NCBI RefSeq assembly: GCF_017355915.2
Contig: NZ_JAFEUV020000008.1
Location: 225,641 to 289,640, forward strand
Length of the DNA stretch: 64,000 nt
Reading direction: 5' to 3'
DNA from: Telluribacter roseus
Lineage (GTDB): Bacteria; Bacteroidota; Bacteroidia; Cytophagales; Spirosomataceae
Position numbers and translations under genes: made by a program. Positions 1-8,270 of the stretch are shown here, one piece after another. The notes beneath the pieces are model-generated. The model made no database searches. It worked only from the letters and a program-made list of their open reading frames with translations, and was not told the origin of the DNA. Numbering within the stretch: position 1 is the first letter of the stretch; every line of letters starts with the position of its first letter.

Positions 1-580
1 TAAACTGCGACAGCGCCTTCATCATGCGCTCAGTAGTGATCTCGTCGCTACCAAACGCTGACCTGAACCGCCTGGGGTAGTCAGGAGTCTTGCGGAGCTT
101 ATCCAGTACATTACCTACCTTTTCGTCCATCTCCACCTCATTTTCGATGGCATTGAAGGGCACAAAGTCCAGATCATGGACACCCCCGTCCCAGAAGAAC
201 ACCGGGCTCCAGGCCATATTCTGTACGGACTGCGCATTGCGCTTACCCAGCCGATCATCTACGCCGTGGCTGAGGTCGTGGCCGTGGTGCGTAAAGGCCG
301 AAGCCTGCTGGTGGCAGGTACCGCAGCCAATGAGGCCATTGCGGGACAGGATACCGTCGTAAAACAGGAATTTGCCCAGCTCCACGCCCTCCGCCGTCAG
401 CGGATTGGCCTGGAAATCGTACACCGGCTCCGGAAAGTGACGGGGCTTGGTCCAGTTGTAAGGGGTAGGCTTAGTAGCCGGCTCCGGTTCGGGGCTCTCC
501 CGCTCGGGTTGGCAGGAGAGCAGAGTAAGACCAGTACCCATCAGAAAGCTGTACAGGGTAAGACGAAGTAGGCTTATCAT
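1..580 (-). CDS. Di-haem cytochrome c peroxidase, MauG/MbnH family (N-terminal part, runs off the window)
   Basis: Reading the minus strand from an ATG at 580 gives an open frame of 193 codons to the window edge. It opens with a lipoprotein signal peptide (LTLLSC lipobox, Cys about residue 23). A first c-type haem motif, CGTCH, follows inside the typical peroxidase context LFYDGILSRNG..IGCGTCHQ, then FFWDGG and a conserved ENEVEM segment. The family has a second haem site in the C-terminal half, which lies outside the window. The start is 4 bp after the stop of the MbnP-like gene, so the two are surely co-transcribed. MbnH-type members oxidise a tryptophan of their MbnP partner, and this pairing is my reason for preferring MbnH over a plain H2O2-detoxifying peroxidase. 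Periplasmic, membrane anchored. Confidence 0.85.
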   Translation of the reverse strand, partial: MISLLRLTLYSFLMGTGLTLLSCQPERESPEPEPATKPTPYNWTKPRHFPEPVYDFQANPLTAEGVELGKFLFYDGILSRNGLIGCGTCHQQASAFTHHGHDLSHGVDDRLGKRNAQSVQNMAWSPVFFWDGGVHDLDFVPFNAIENEVEMDEKVGNVLDKLRKTPDYPRRFRSAFGSDEITTERMMKALSQF

Positions 581-584
581 ATCA

Positions 585-1418
585 CTAGTGGCTGTGGCTA
601 TGCATGTGGTCATAGCTGAACATGTTGACGTAGTTGTTGGCAATTGTTGTCGAAAACGGCGACACCATGACCGTCGGATTGGTGGCTAAGCTTACCTGAG
701 CAGGACCGTTAAAGACTTTAAGTACATCTGCCAGCAGGTGTACTTCGGGGGAGGAGCTAGGCCCTACCTGCGCTTTATCGGAACCAAACTGGAGCCGTAC
801 GGTATGTATGTTATTAAAGGTAGGCGTGCTATACCCACCAAAGCCGCCGATATGGTACCTGAACTTGCGGTTGCCCGCGGCGTCGGCCGGAGCCTGCGGA
901 GAAGTACCTTCCATTTTCAGGAATATATAGCCCGAGTTCCAGGACCAGTACATGCTGTTGCCTTCGTGTGAGGCATCCGCCGGGTCAAGTACTCCCGTAC
1001 GTTTGCTGATGTCCGACACGGAGCGCAGACTATCCACACCCACCACAAACTCTACGCCCACGTACTCTCCGGCGGGTACATTTTTCAGCTTCACAAACTG
1101 CGACTGCCGCTCCGCTTCCCGGATCAGGAAGTAGCTCGAGTCCTGCGGTACGGTATAGTGGGTGCCATCGGCGCGCAGTAGCTTGATGTTTGATACAAAG
1201 TAGTTGAGGAGGTCTACGGTGAAGCTTTCGCCCGCGGCATTCTGGTAGGTACCACTGCCGAGGACAACATTTTTGGTGCCGGCTACATTGTCAAATTCCA
1301 GCGTCAGCTCACCCGTACCGGTAGGAGCTATCTCATTAGAGTTGGTACAGGCTAGTAGAAGTGCCGAGAAAGCAAGGGCAGCAAAAAGACTATATATAAA
1401 GTAAGAGAGACCTTTCAT
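585..1418 (-). CDS. MbnP-like copper-handling lipoprotein
   Basis: A 277-residue protein with a lipoprotein signal peptide (LLLACTN, Cys about 24). The body matches the MbnP family: NYFVSNIKLL near residue 75, a VPAGEYVGVEFVVGVD segment near 120, then YWSWNSGYIFLKMEG near 160. That segment carries the tryptophans which the partner MbnH enzyme oxidises to kynurenine in characterised members. The tail ends in a His-rich HMHSHSH, plausibly a metal-binding patch. It sits directly upstream of the di-haem peroxidase gene and below a small Cys-containing membrane protein gene. In methanotrophs such proteins bind copper; the role here is inferred from family and neighbours. Confidence 0.85.
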   Translation of the reverse strand: MKGLSYFIYSLFAALAFSALLLACTNSNEIAPTGTGELTLEFDNVAGTKNVVLGSGTYQNAAGESFTVDLLNYFVSNIKLLRADGTHYTVPQDSSYFLIREAERQSQFVKLKNVPAGEYVGVEFVVGVDSLRSVSDISKRTGVLDPADASHEGNSMYWSWNSGYIFLKMEGTSPQAPADAAGNRKFRYHIGGFGGYSTPTFNNIHTVRLQFGSDKAQVGPSSSPEVHLLADVLKVFNGPAQVSLATNPTVMVSPFSTTIANNYVNMFSYDHMHSHSH

Positions 1419-1483
1419 GGTAATGCAGGTAATGTAATGAAGAAATAAAAAAAGAGTAGTACCCGGCGCTAGTGGATAAGCCG

Positions 1484-1504
1484 GTCACGGTATAAGGCCG
1501 TGAC
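1484..1504 (-). terminator. Weak hairpin between two minus-strand genes
   Basis: GTCACGG and CCGTGAC form a perfect 7-bp stem around a 7-nt loop. On the minus strand a T-run (TCTTTTTTTATT) lies about 30 nt further on, too far for a textbook terminator. It may terminate or process the transcript of the small protein gene that ends at 1551. Confidence 0.35.
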
Positions 1505-1550
1505 AGCCACTACGCAGCAGGTGCATTTGATAAAAATAGAAAGGGAGATA

Positions 1551-1952
1551 TTAGGCTACTGATGGCGGATGAAAGATGTCATCAACGGCCGTAGAGACTA
1601 CCAGAGAGGCAGTATACGAATAGCTGGGAGTAGGAAGATCCAGCACTTGTGTCTGGGGGGGCTGAAAGAGCGTTGGATGGTCCCATCCCTCCGCTACCTG
1701 AACAAGCAGGCTGTACATGAAGCTTTGCTCAGCCTGGCGTTCTTCCTGTTTGCGGCTGTCGGCCAGGCGCTTGGCCAGGTAGCATTTGCCGTTGCAGCGT
1801 AGCTGGGGCCGGTTGCGGTTGACGCACAGATTCTTGATGATGTAGTCGCGGCGAAGCTCGTAGTCAAGGTACAACAGGGGCATCACCCATGCTTTCACAA
1901 GCATCAGAAACAGTAAGCTCAGGGCCATCCATTGTCTGCTGAAGTCTTTCAT
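1551..1952 (-). CDS. Small membrane protein with CNGKCYL motif
   Basis: 133 residues. An N-terminal hydrophobic helix (about residues 8-30) is followed by the short Cys motif LCVNRNRP..RCNGKCYLAKRL at about 42-63, a Lys/Glu-rich stretch and a variable C-terminus. I recall similar short Bacteroidota proteins with a C-x-GKC-x-L motif near metal-uptake receptors, but no function is established. Its position upstream of the MbnP-like gene in the same direction suggests a part in metal acquisition or cysteine-based metal binding. No TonB-dependent receptor gene is visible next to it. Function unknown; the gene call rests on the signal/TM segment and the motif. Confidence 0.65.
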   Translation of the reverse strand: MKDFSRQWMALSLLFLMLVKAWVMPLLYLDYELRRDYIIKNLCVNRNRPQLRCNGKCYLAKRLADSRKQEERQAEQSFMYSLLVQVAEGWDHPTLFQPPQTQVLDLPTPSYSYTASLVVSTAVDDIFHPPSVA

Positions 1953-2042
1953 TAAAGGAGTAACGCTACTTTACCCGGCGTCAGTATGTACGGCGCAAAG
2001 GTAGTAACGAAATCCGGGGGAGCCTACCCTAGGTACTTTGTT

Positions 2043-2486
2043 TTACTTTTCAGGGGCAAGTACGGTACCGGGTTGTCGGATGGTACGGATAATCCAGTAC
2101 AGCAGCAGACCGACTGGTCCCAGCATAAAGCAGAACAAGAGCGGTACCACGATCAGCCAGTGCGGCACCTCTCTTTCCTGCGCGTCGCGCAGCACCACAC
2201 TACCCGCTACCAGGTCAAAAGCCAGGTAGTGGATCCAGCCCGCCAGCATAACCTCATCGCCTCCGTTCTGAAAAAGTCCTTTCACGCCCGCCAGCGTACT
2301 GAATGCTCCGAAATCTACCGGACCACCGCCAAACAGGTACAGGGCGTACAGTACCGCCAGCAGTACCGGTATCACAAAAGATCTCACCAGCCATTGTGTA
2401 AAGCGCCAGCGGGGCGCTACCGCCATAAGCAGCCACTGCGGCAGTACCAGCAGGTTAGCGATCTGAAAAGCCTGATCGGGAGTCAT
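2043..2486 (-). CDS. ABA4-like membrane protein (DUF4281)
   Basis: 147 residues with about four membrane helices. It resembles the ABA4/DUF4281 family in the order PDQAFQIANLLVLPQWLLM, then a loop with GAFSTLAGVKGLF, then the conserved GWIHYLAFDLVAGSVVLRDA, and a final LGPVGLLLYWIIR helix. The plant founder takes part in neoxanthin formation; bacterial members often occur in carotenoid-producing species, but their reaction is not established. It stands alone, with no carotenoid genes in the window. Confidence 0.8.
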   Translation of the reverse strand: MTPDQAFQIANLLVLPQWLLMAVAPRWRFTQWLVRSFVIPVLLAVLYALYLFGGGPVDFGAFSTLAGVKGLFQNGGDEVMLAGWIHYLAFDLVAGSVVLRDAQEREVPHWLIVVPLLFCFMLGPVGLLLYWIIRTIRQPGTVLAPEK

Positions 2487-2576
2487 AGGATGAAGAGTAG
2501 GGGGTGTGACATGAGAAATTTACTTAAATAAAATGTATTGCAGCAATAGATAAATAGTAAAGTAATCGCTACCTGA

Positions 2577-3308
2577 TTAACGGCCTCTAAATTGATAATG
2601 TAGTTGCAGGCTGGTACCTGCCGACATAGTAAAGTGATAGCCGCCTGCAATGCCAATTCCGGGGTAGTAGGGGGTATATCCCTCACCAAACAGGCGGTAG
2701 TGATAGTTCAGGCGGGTAACCCAGCGGAGCATCCAGCGGGACTGCGGAAAAAAGTCAAAAGCAAAGTAAGGCTCCGCCCCAACGCCTATGTTGTTGACGA
2801 GGCGGCGCTCCGTATAGTCACCGTAGGTAGGGCCCGCATAGCGGAGGTCGGTGCGATACTGGCAGAAGGTGACGATACCAAGTATTCCAAAATGGGTTCG
2901 CTGCCGATCGCCGGTTGCCCGTTCCCTGCCTGCCTTTAGATACCAGCCATTGATCTGGTTGGCCTCCTCTACGCCGCTCGGATAGTTGATCGTTAGGTGG
3001 GTGTAGCCAAGCAAGCCAGTCAGGTGGTAGTACCTATCTATTCTTTTACGAAACGTAACCTCATAAATACCCCGGTTACGCTGGGTACCATTGGCATACT
3101 CAATAACAGGAGCTTTATTACCCTGCAGCCAGAAGGGAATATTCTTGAATACGTCTATACCTACCGAATACTCTCTGAAAGTAGGGGCGGTTGGGGTACT
3201 TTTTGAGCTGGTATCAACCTCAGTTACTTGCCCATGGACTACTTGCCCAATCAGGAAGTGGAGCCACAGCAGCGTCCAAAGTAGTGCATGTATATTTTTC
3301 TTCATCAC
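2577..3308 (-). CDS. Unrecognised outer-membrane-like protein
   Basis: 243 residues. There is a signal peptide (hydrophobic LLWTLLWLHFLIGQVVHG, cleavage near residue 27) and then alternating hydrophobic/aromatic segments such as RYYHLTGLLGYTHLTINY, WMLRWVTRLNYHYRLF and SLQLHYQFRGR. A final aromatic strand like this is typical of small outer-membrane beta-barrels. No family is recognised. Its start overlaps the stop of the upstream lipoprotein gene by 4 bp, so the two are translationally coupled and probably act together in the envelope. Confidence 0.6.
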   Translation of the reverse strand: MMKKNIHALLWTLLWLHFLIGQVVHGQVTEVDTSSKSTPTAPTFREYSVGIDVFKNIPFWLQGNKAPVIEYANGTQRNRGIYEVTFRKRIDRYYHLTGLLGYTHLTINYPSGVEEANQINGWYLKAGRERATGDRQRTHFGILGIVTFCQYRTDLRYAGPTYGDYTERRLVNNIGVGAEPYFAFDFFPQSRWMLRWVTRLNYHYRLFGEGYTPYYPGIGIAGGYHFTMSAGTSLQLHYQFRGR

Positions 3309-3772
3309 TGATTCTGGATTTGGATGTATATGCCTCTTAGAGCATAATGTCCGGGTTCCCGTGAGCCCAGGTACGAGTGATATTCTACATGTACCTTTGG
3401 AAAGGTACTTCGGTAGTACGGTCCACGTTCCGGTGCTTTGATGTCATTATAGTAGCCACATTTTTTACTTGTATCAAATACTCTTTGGTAGTAAAGAGTA
3501 AGAGTATCAACGTGGTCGGGAAAGTGGAAAAGAAAGGTAGTGCTATCCTGAAGCAGGGAAATGGGAAATCTACTATAGGAGAAATATAGCGACATCGTAT
3601 CCCTATTAAATATAGAGTCAGATTTAGCCCCCAATGCACTTATTCGTATCAATTGATCTTTTTGGGGTAGGCTTATTTCAACAAAGGGCTCGCCCATAGG
3701 ACCGCAGTCGTAGCAACTAGTCGTGATCCAGGGTAGTGTCAGCAGGATAAGGATACGTAGAAGTTTAATCAT
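3305..3772 (-). CDS. Unrecognised lipoprotein
   Basis: 155 residues with a clear lipobox (WITTSCYDCG, Cys about residue 20) after a hydrophobic leader. The rest is a small beta-rich domain with no motif I recognise. Its stop overlaps the start of the barrel-like protein gene (ATGA overlap), pointing to a two-gene operon. Likely anchored in the outer or inner membrane facing the periplasm. Function unknown. Confidence 0.6.
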   Translation of the reverse strand: MIKLLRILILLTLPWITTSCYDCGPMGEPFVEISLPQKDQLIRISALGAKSDSIFNRDTMSLYFSYSRFPISLLQDSTTFLFHFPDHVDTLTLYYQRVFDTSKKCGYYNDIKAPERGPYYRSTFPKVHVEYHSYLGSREPGHYALRGIYIQIQNQ

Positions 3773-3825
3773 ATATGTTCAGATAGGAGGAGGATATAAA
3801 TAAGAAGAGTAAGGCCGGTACAGGT

Positions 3826-4176
3826 CTACTTACTCTCCTTCAGGGTACGTCCCAGCAGAGCACCTACGAAAGCACCTGTCAGCGTAGGGAATATACCCAT
3901 ATAAGTCGTAAACTTGGCTATTCGTGGATCAGTGGCAACCACTATGTCGCTGTTGCTGAATAGCGAATAGGCTACCAGCAGGGTAAGTACCTGAACCAGC
4001 GCCAGCACCCAGCCCTTACGAGGCTGCAGCCATCCAAGCCCGAAGCTTAGAAGAACATTGATAAAAAACGGCAGGTGGACCGTCGTACTCTTGAAGCAGA
4101 CCATGGCTATGATACCACCGCTTACAACTGCTACGGGCAGCTGACGTACCAGGTCCGGAGTGAAGAATGGTTTCAT
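3826..4176 (-). CDS. Unrecognised small integral membrane protein
   Basis: 116 residues with about four hydrophobic segments: LPVAVVSGGIIAMVCF, FFINVLLSFGLGWL, WVLALVQVLTLLVAYSLF, and a final YMGIFPTLTGAFVGALLGR glycine-rich helix. No signature of a known family was seen. It is the first gene of the minus-strand group at 3305-4176 and is separated by 50 bp from the lipoprotein gene below it. Function unknown. Confidence 0.5.
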   Translation of the reverse strand: MKPFFTPDLVRQLPVAVVSGGIIAMVCFKSTTVHLPFFINVLLSFGLGWLQPRKGWVLALVQVLTLLVAYSLFSNSDIVVATDPRIAKFTTYMGIFPTLTGAFVGALLGRTLKESK

Positions 4177-4513
4177 CAGATATGATTTAGACGTATGAAT
4201 ATTACCAGTTGGTAAATAATTGATCAGGACAAAGGTAAAAAAGCGTTCCAGTAATCCTTGCCCACAAGTTGCGTAGTACAGGGGCAGGAACGGATTTTAT
4301 AGCCTTTTTCATCAACCCGGAAATCCGGTAGTGGTGACAAAAAATCAGAACAGACGTGAGGAAAGAACAGGTTACATTCCTCCTGAAAAGTAAAATCTCT
4401 ATCTTTGGACTTTGAACAATAAGAGCGGGAGTAGTCCGTTTATTGTCAGAAGTTGTTTTGAAATGTATTGATACGTACCATTCAGTCTTAAACTTTTCAC
4501 TTTTATTGTTTAT
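4177..4513. other. Gene-free stretch upstream of exbB
   Basis: About 340 bp between divergent genes. I see no convincing gene. On the plus strand TATCTTTG at 4400-4407 matches the Bacteroidota -7 element TAnnTTTG but has no clear TTG at the right distance; it would give a leader of about 100 nt for exbB. A 120-codon minus-strand frame here has no protein-like features. Confidence 0.4.
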
Positions 4514-5188
4514 ATGATGCTTCTTCAAGTCGACTCTACCATGGCAGCTCCGGCTGCAGAGCAAGGCCTTTCCGTCATTGACCTTTTGATGAAAGGAGGC
4601 TGGGTAATGCTTCCTCTTGGCTTGCTGTTTTTGGGAACTCTATTTCTGATCATTGAGCGCTTTCTGGCTATTACTGCCAATGGAAAGATCGAACAGGGTT
4701 TTGTCGATAACGTAAAAGACTTTATTCAGCAGGGTAACCTCAAATCAGCTGAGTCGCTCTGCCGTAACCAGCGTACCGCCGCCGGGCGTATATTCGAGCG
4801 GGCTACCGGCCGGATCGGCTACCCGATCAAAGACATTGAAACTTCTATAGAGAACGCGGGCCAGATCGAGCTGCAGCGGATGGAAGGTAACCTGCCTTAC
4901 CTGGGGGTTATTGCCGGTATTGCACCCATGCTTGGTTTCGTAGGTACGATCTCGGGCATCATCCGTATTTTCTACGATATCTCTATCTCCAACGACTTCA
5001 ACATCAGTACGATCGCGGGTGGTATGTACGAGAAGATGATTACATCCGGAACGGGTCTGATCATCGGTCTTATCGCCTACGCAGGTTATCACCTGCTCAA
5101 CATGAAGATAGACCGCTTCGCGCTGAAGCTGCAGATGGCTGCTTCGGACTTCCTAGATGTACTACAGAAGCCGGTAGCCTCACGTTAA
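4514..5188 (+). CDS. exbB: ExbB/TolQ/MotA-type proton channel protein
   Basis: 224 residues of the ExbB family. The inner-membrane helix GGWVMLPLGLLFLGTLFLIIERFLA is at about residues 28-52. A cytoplasmic loop follows, then the paired helices LPYLGVIAGIAPMLGFVGTISGIIRIF (about 135-160) and ISTIAGGMYEKMITSGTGLIIGLIAYAGYHLL (about 174-203), which form the channel pore in the family. With ExbD it uses the proton motive force to drive TonB proteins. It is followed by exbD after 68 bp. Five TonB C-terminal domains are encoded within the next 14 kb, giving it plausible local partners. Confidence 0.93.
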   Translation: MMLLQVDSTMAAPAAEQGLSVIDLLMKGGWVMLPLGLLFLGTLFLIIERFLAITANGKIEQGFVDNVKDFIQQGNLKSAESLCRNQRTAAGRIFERATGRIGYPIKDIETSIENAGQIELQRMEGNLPYLGVIAGIAPMLGFVGTISGIIRIFYDISISNDFNISTIAGGMYEKMITSGTGLIIGLIAYAGYHLLNMKIDRFALKLQMAASDFLDVLQKPVASR

Positions 5189-5256
5189 TCGTAGGTACTT
5201 TGTATAGCGAAGAAAGCGAATTACCTAACCAGTTAACTCTCTAATACCTAAGTTAG

Positions 5257-5649
5257 ATGAAAATACGTCGGAAGAGTCGGTTTGCGCCGGAAGTGTTTAC
5301 GCACTCGCTCAACGATATCATGTTTTTCCTGCTGCTGTTCTTTTTGATCATCTCCACGATGGCCAATCCGAACGTTATCAAGCTGCTCTTACCCAAGGCC
5401 GGTTCATCACAGCAGGTATACAAGAAGCAGATCACGCTGTCGGTAGATGCCGATAAAAACTACTTCATAGATAAGGACCCCGTACCGTTTGAGCAGCTGG
5501 AAGCCCAGCTACAGGGCGTCTTTGCCAATGTACAGGAGCCTACTGTGGTACTGCGTGTGGATAAAAATCTGGCCGTACAGGATCTGGTGGATGTACTGGA
5601 ACTGGGAGCCCGTCAGAACATCAAGATGGTAATGGCCACCGCCAGGTAG
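5257..5649 (+). CDS. exbD: ExbD/TolR-type biopolymer transport protein
   Basis: 130 residues: a basic N-terminus (KIRRKSRFAPEVF), one membrane helix (DIMFFLLLFFLIISTM, about 19-34) starting with the conserved membrane aspartate of ExbD, and a periplasmic domain ending in the usual VVLRVDKNLAVQDLVDVLELGARQNIKMVMAT. The aspartate at the start of the helix carries protons in characterised homologues. It forms a two-gene unit with exbB and is followed at once by a strong terminator. Confidence 0.93.
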   Translation: MKIRRKSRFAPEVFTHSLNDIMFFLLLFFLIISTMANPNVIKLLLPKAGSSQQVYKKQITLSVDADKNYFIDKDPVPFEQLEAQLQGVFANVQEPTVVLRVDKNLAVQDLVDVLELGARQNIKMVMATAR

Positions 5650-5669
5650 TACCTGAGCAGATAAATAGT

Positions 5670-5718
5670 AAAGCCAGGCAGCCCGCACGAGTGTACTACG
5701 TGCGGGCTGCCTGGCTTT
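5670..5718 (+). terminator. Strong intrinsic terminator of exbB-exbD
   Basis: A perfect 20-bp inverted repeat (AAAGCCAGGCAGCCCGCACG and its complement) with a 9-nt loop, ending in TTTTA. It lies 20 bp after the exbD stop. The arm also ends in T-run/A-run on both sides, so it could act in both directions. Confidence 0.9.
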
Positions 5719-5805
5719 TAGGACTACCACTCTCTAAAGTCTTCTACTTTTAGAGGTAAAATGCTCTTTTGCGCGTCTTTGGATAGTAAGGGTTACTAAA
5801 TCCTT

Positions 5806-8175
5806 ATGCTCCTGAACCTCATGTTAAGATTCTTATCTGTTATACTCCTGACCGTATGGTTAGGCACTCTTGCAACTCAGGCCCGAGCTCTGGATCATGG
5901 GTCGCAGCGCCCGCCGGATGCGCGGCCCCTGGATGTATGGGCCTTCCGCTCGGTACTGGACAAGCAGCCCCGGATGCTCACGCTGGCCCTCGATCAGGAC
6001 CTGTACCTGGCTTATGATCTGGCCCGCTGTGCGGTCTACAAAGCCTGGAAGGGGGGCGTACTGATGGACGGTGCCGCCTATACCGACCGTAAAAATGTGC
6101 AGCCAACCAGTTGGGGTACGGCCTACTTTACCGACACCGACCGGGAGCATAGGTGGATTGTCCGGCGGGGCAAAAAGGAGCTACCGACTACCATCATCAG
6201 CCAGGGATACCGGTTTAAAGAAGGGCAGATCTACCTGGGCTACTACCTGATACTTACCAGTGGCGATACCATCCGGATTGAAGAGCGGCCGGAGTTTATA
6301 AGTGATAAGGGGAAGCCCGGCCTGGAGCGCGTGATACGGACTTCGGGCATACCTATCGAGCTCACGGTAACACTGACTACTGCCGGAGAAACGATTACCA
6401 TAAAGCCCAACGGTACCACGCGACTACTAAGGTACTTTGAGGCACTACCCAAACAGGCCCCGCCCCGGATGCAGGACCAGTATGACCACCTGGGCCGGTA
6501 CTGGATGGAGAAGAGCGATTGCTTTACCTGCCATGAGCTGGAGAAGCCCATGGTGGGGCCGGCCCTTCAGCAGATAGCCAGCCGCTACCCCAAAGACAAA
6601 GAAACCCGGCAGCAACTGATCAGTAAGGTGAAGCAGGGAGGCTCGGGTACATGGGGCTCTGCCGCCATGAATGCTCATCCGGCTCTGTCTGACGAGGAGG
6701 TCAAGTCCATGCTGGACTACATCTTTACGCTGAAGCCTAAGGAAGAAACCCAAACTTCTAATACCACCGCCCAGGCACCGCCTAAGCCTAAAGAAGCTCC
6801 GGAAGCCCCCAAGCCTGTTACCAAGCCTGGCTTTGGCGAAGCGCTGGAGGGACTGCATCCGAGTTATAAGGTGAGTACCATCCGTCCAGAGGGGTTCAAG
6901 CCGCGGGTAGGAGCTATGGCCTTCCTGCCCGACGGGCGTCTGTTGGTCTCTACCTGGGACACCGTTGGAGGCCTGTACCTGCTGGATGGTGTGCAGTCGG
7001 GTGATGGCAACCGGGTAAAGGTAAAACGTATTGCTTCCGGCTTGGCCGAGCCGCTGGGTATGGAGGTGGTAGATGGAGAGATATACGTTCTGCAAAAGCA
7101 TGAGCTGACCCGGCTGATTGATCATGACGGCGACGAGGTCATAGATGAGTACCGGCCCGTGTGTAACAGCTGGGGCGTGACCGACGACTTCCACGAATTT
7201 GCCTTCGGGCTGGTTCATAAGGATGGCTACTTCTACGTGACGCTGTCGATGGCTATGCGGCTCATGGCCGGTCAGAAGCAGCACCCCGACCGGGGACGTA
7301 CGCTTAAGATCAGTAAGAATGGTACCTACGAGTGGCTCAATTACGGCCTGCGTACGCCCAACGGCATTGGCCTGGGACCCGACGATGAACTGTTCGTGAC
7401 CGATAATCAGGGACAATGGCTACCGGCCAACAAGCTCATCCATGTCAAGCGGGGAGAGTACCACGGTATGGCCTGGGGGTTAGATGACCCTACCAATCCT
7501 CCCCCCATGGCGATGCCGGCGATCTGGCTGCCGGAGGACGAAATTGGTAACTCGCCCTCTGAGGTACTGCTTATGCGCGATGGCCCTTACAAGGGGCAGC
7601 TACTGCACGGAGAGGTAACCCACGGAGGCATCAAGCGTGATTTTCTGGAAAAAGTAGACGGGCAGTACCAGGGGGCGGTATTTCGCTTTACCCAGGGGCT
7701 GGAAGCAGGCATCAATCGGATGCGCTGGGGACCCGACGGAGCCCTGTACGTCGGAGGAGTAGGTATGGTAGGAGGCTGGAGCTGGAAAGAAAAACAGTAC
7801 GGCCTGCAGCGCATGAAGTACACCGGCAAGCCTACCTTCGAGATGCTGGCGGTACGGGCCCGGCCCAAGGGCTTCGAGATAGAGCTGACCGAGCCGCTGT
7901 CACGCCGACAGGAGCTGAAGTTATCGGACATCCTGGTGCAGCAGTGGTGGTACCTGCCTACCGCCAGCTACGGCGGCCCCAAGAAAGACCTGGAAACCTT
8001 ATCGGTGAGCCGGATGGAGCTATCGAAGGACCGTACGAAACTATACCTGGAAATACCGGGGCTTAAAGAAGAGCATGTAGTGTACTTTCGATTGCCGGAT
8101 TGGATGAAGAGCACGAAGCGCCGCGCGCTCTGGTCCGGTGAAGCCTGGTACACACTCAACCGCATACCGAAGTAG
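5806..8175 (+). CDS. Secreted cytochrome c-PQQ-type beta-propeller dehydrogenase
   Basis: 789 residues. A signal peptide (VILLTVWLGTLATQARA; translation may begin at the second Met, 5815) leads to an N-terminal domain of about 200 residues. A class I cytochrome c domain with CFTCH at residues 239-243 and a later Met ligand candidate near MNAHPALSDEE comes next. Then there is a Pro/Lys-rich linker (about 310-345) and a six-bladed propeller resembling soluble glucose/sorbosone dehydrogenases (AFLPDGRLLVSTWD, GLGPDDELFVTDNQG, MRWGPDGALYVGGVG). Electrons from substrate oxidation would pass to the fused haem. The substrate is unknown, most likely a sugar or sugar alcohol. Periplasmic. Followed by a Tat-exported enolase-superfamily gene. 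Confidence 0.8.
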   Translation: MLLNLMLRFLSVILLTVWLGTLATQARALDHGSQRPPDARPLDVWAFRSVLDKQPRMLTLALDQDLYLAYDLARCAVYKAWKGGVLMDGAAYTDRKNVQPTSWGTAYFTDTDREHRWIVRRGKKELPTTIISQGYRFKEGQIYLGYYLILTSGDTIRIEERPEFISDKGKPGLERVIRTSGIPIELTVTLTTAGETITIKPNGTTRLLRYFEALPKQAPPRMQDQYDHLGRYWMEKSDCFTCHELEKPMVGPALQQIASRYPKDKETRQQLISKVKQGGSGTWGSAAMNAHPALSDEEVKSMLDYIFTLKPKEETQTSNTTAQAPPKPKEAPEAPKPVTKPGFGEALEGLHPSYKVSTIRPEGFKPRVGAMAFLPDGRLLVSTWDTVGGLYLLDGVQSGDGNRVKVKRIASGLAEPLGMEVVDGEIYVLQKHELTRLIDHDGDEVIDEYRPVCNSWGVTDDFHEFAFGLVHKDGYFYVTLSMAMRLMAGQKQHPDRGRTLKISKNGTYEWLNYGLRTPNGIGLGPDDELFVTDNQGQWLPANKLIHVKRGEYHGMAWGLDDPTNPPPMAMPAIWLPEDEIGNSPSEVLLMRDGPYKGQLLHGEVTHGGIKRDFLEKVDGQYQGAVFRFTQGLEAGINRMRWGPDGALYVGGVGMVGGWSWKEKQYGLQRMKYTGKPTFEMLAVRARPKGFEIELTEPLSRRQELKLSDILVQQWWYLPTASYGGPKKDLETLSVSRMELSKDRTKLYLEIPGLKEEHVVYFRLPDWMKSTKRRALWSGEAWYTLNRIPK

Positions 8176-8270
8176 AAGCGGGCGAAGTAGAAAAAACTTT
8201 CAACGCCACCGTCAAGCCCCGTAGGGGCGGCACCAATTTAACCTATTACCTAAACCAATAACCTAAGCCC

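Noticed and set aside
1986..2531. 181-codon plus-strand frame opposite the ABA4-like gene
   Set aside because: It is antisense shadow of a minus-strand membrane protein with clear family motifs and has no recognisable domain.
4202..4564. 120-codon minus-strand frame upstream of exbB
   Set aside because: It overlaps the exbB start in antisense, is rich in Cys, His and Lys without pattern, and shows no signal or domain.
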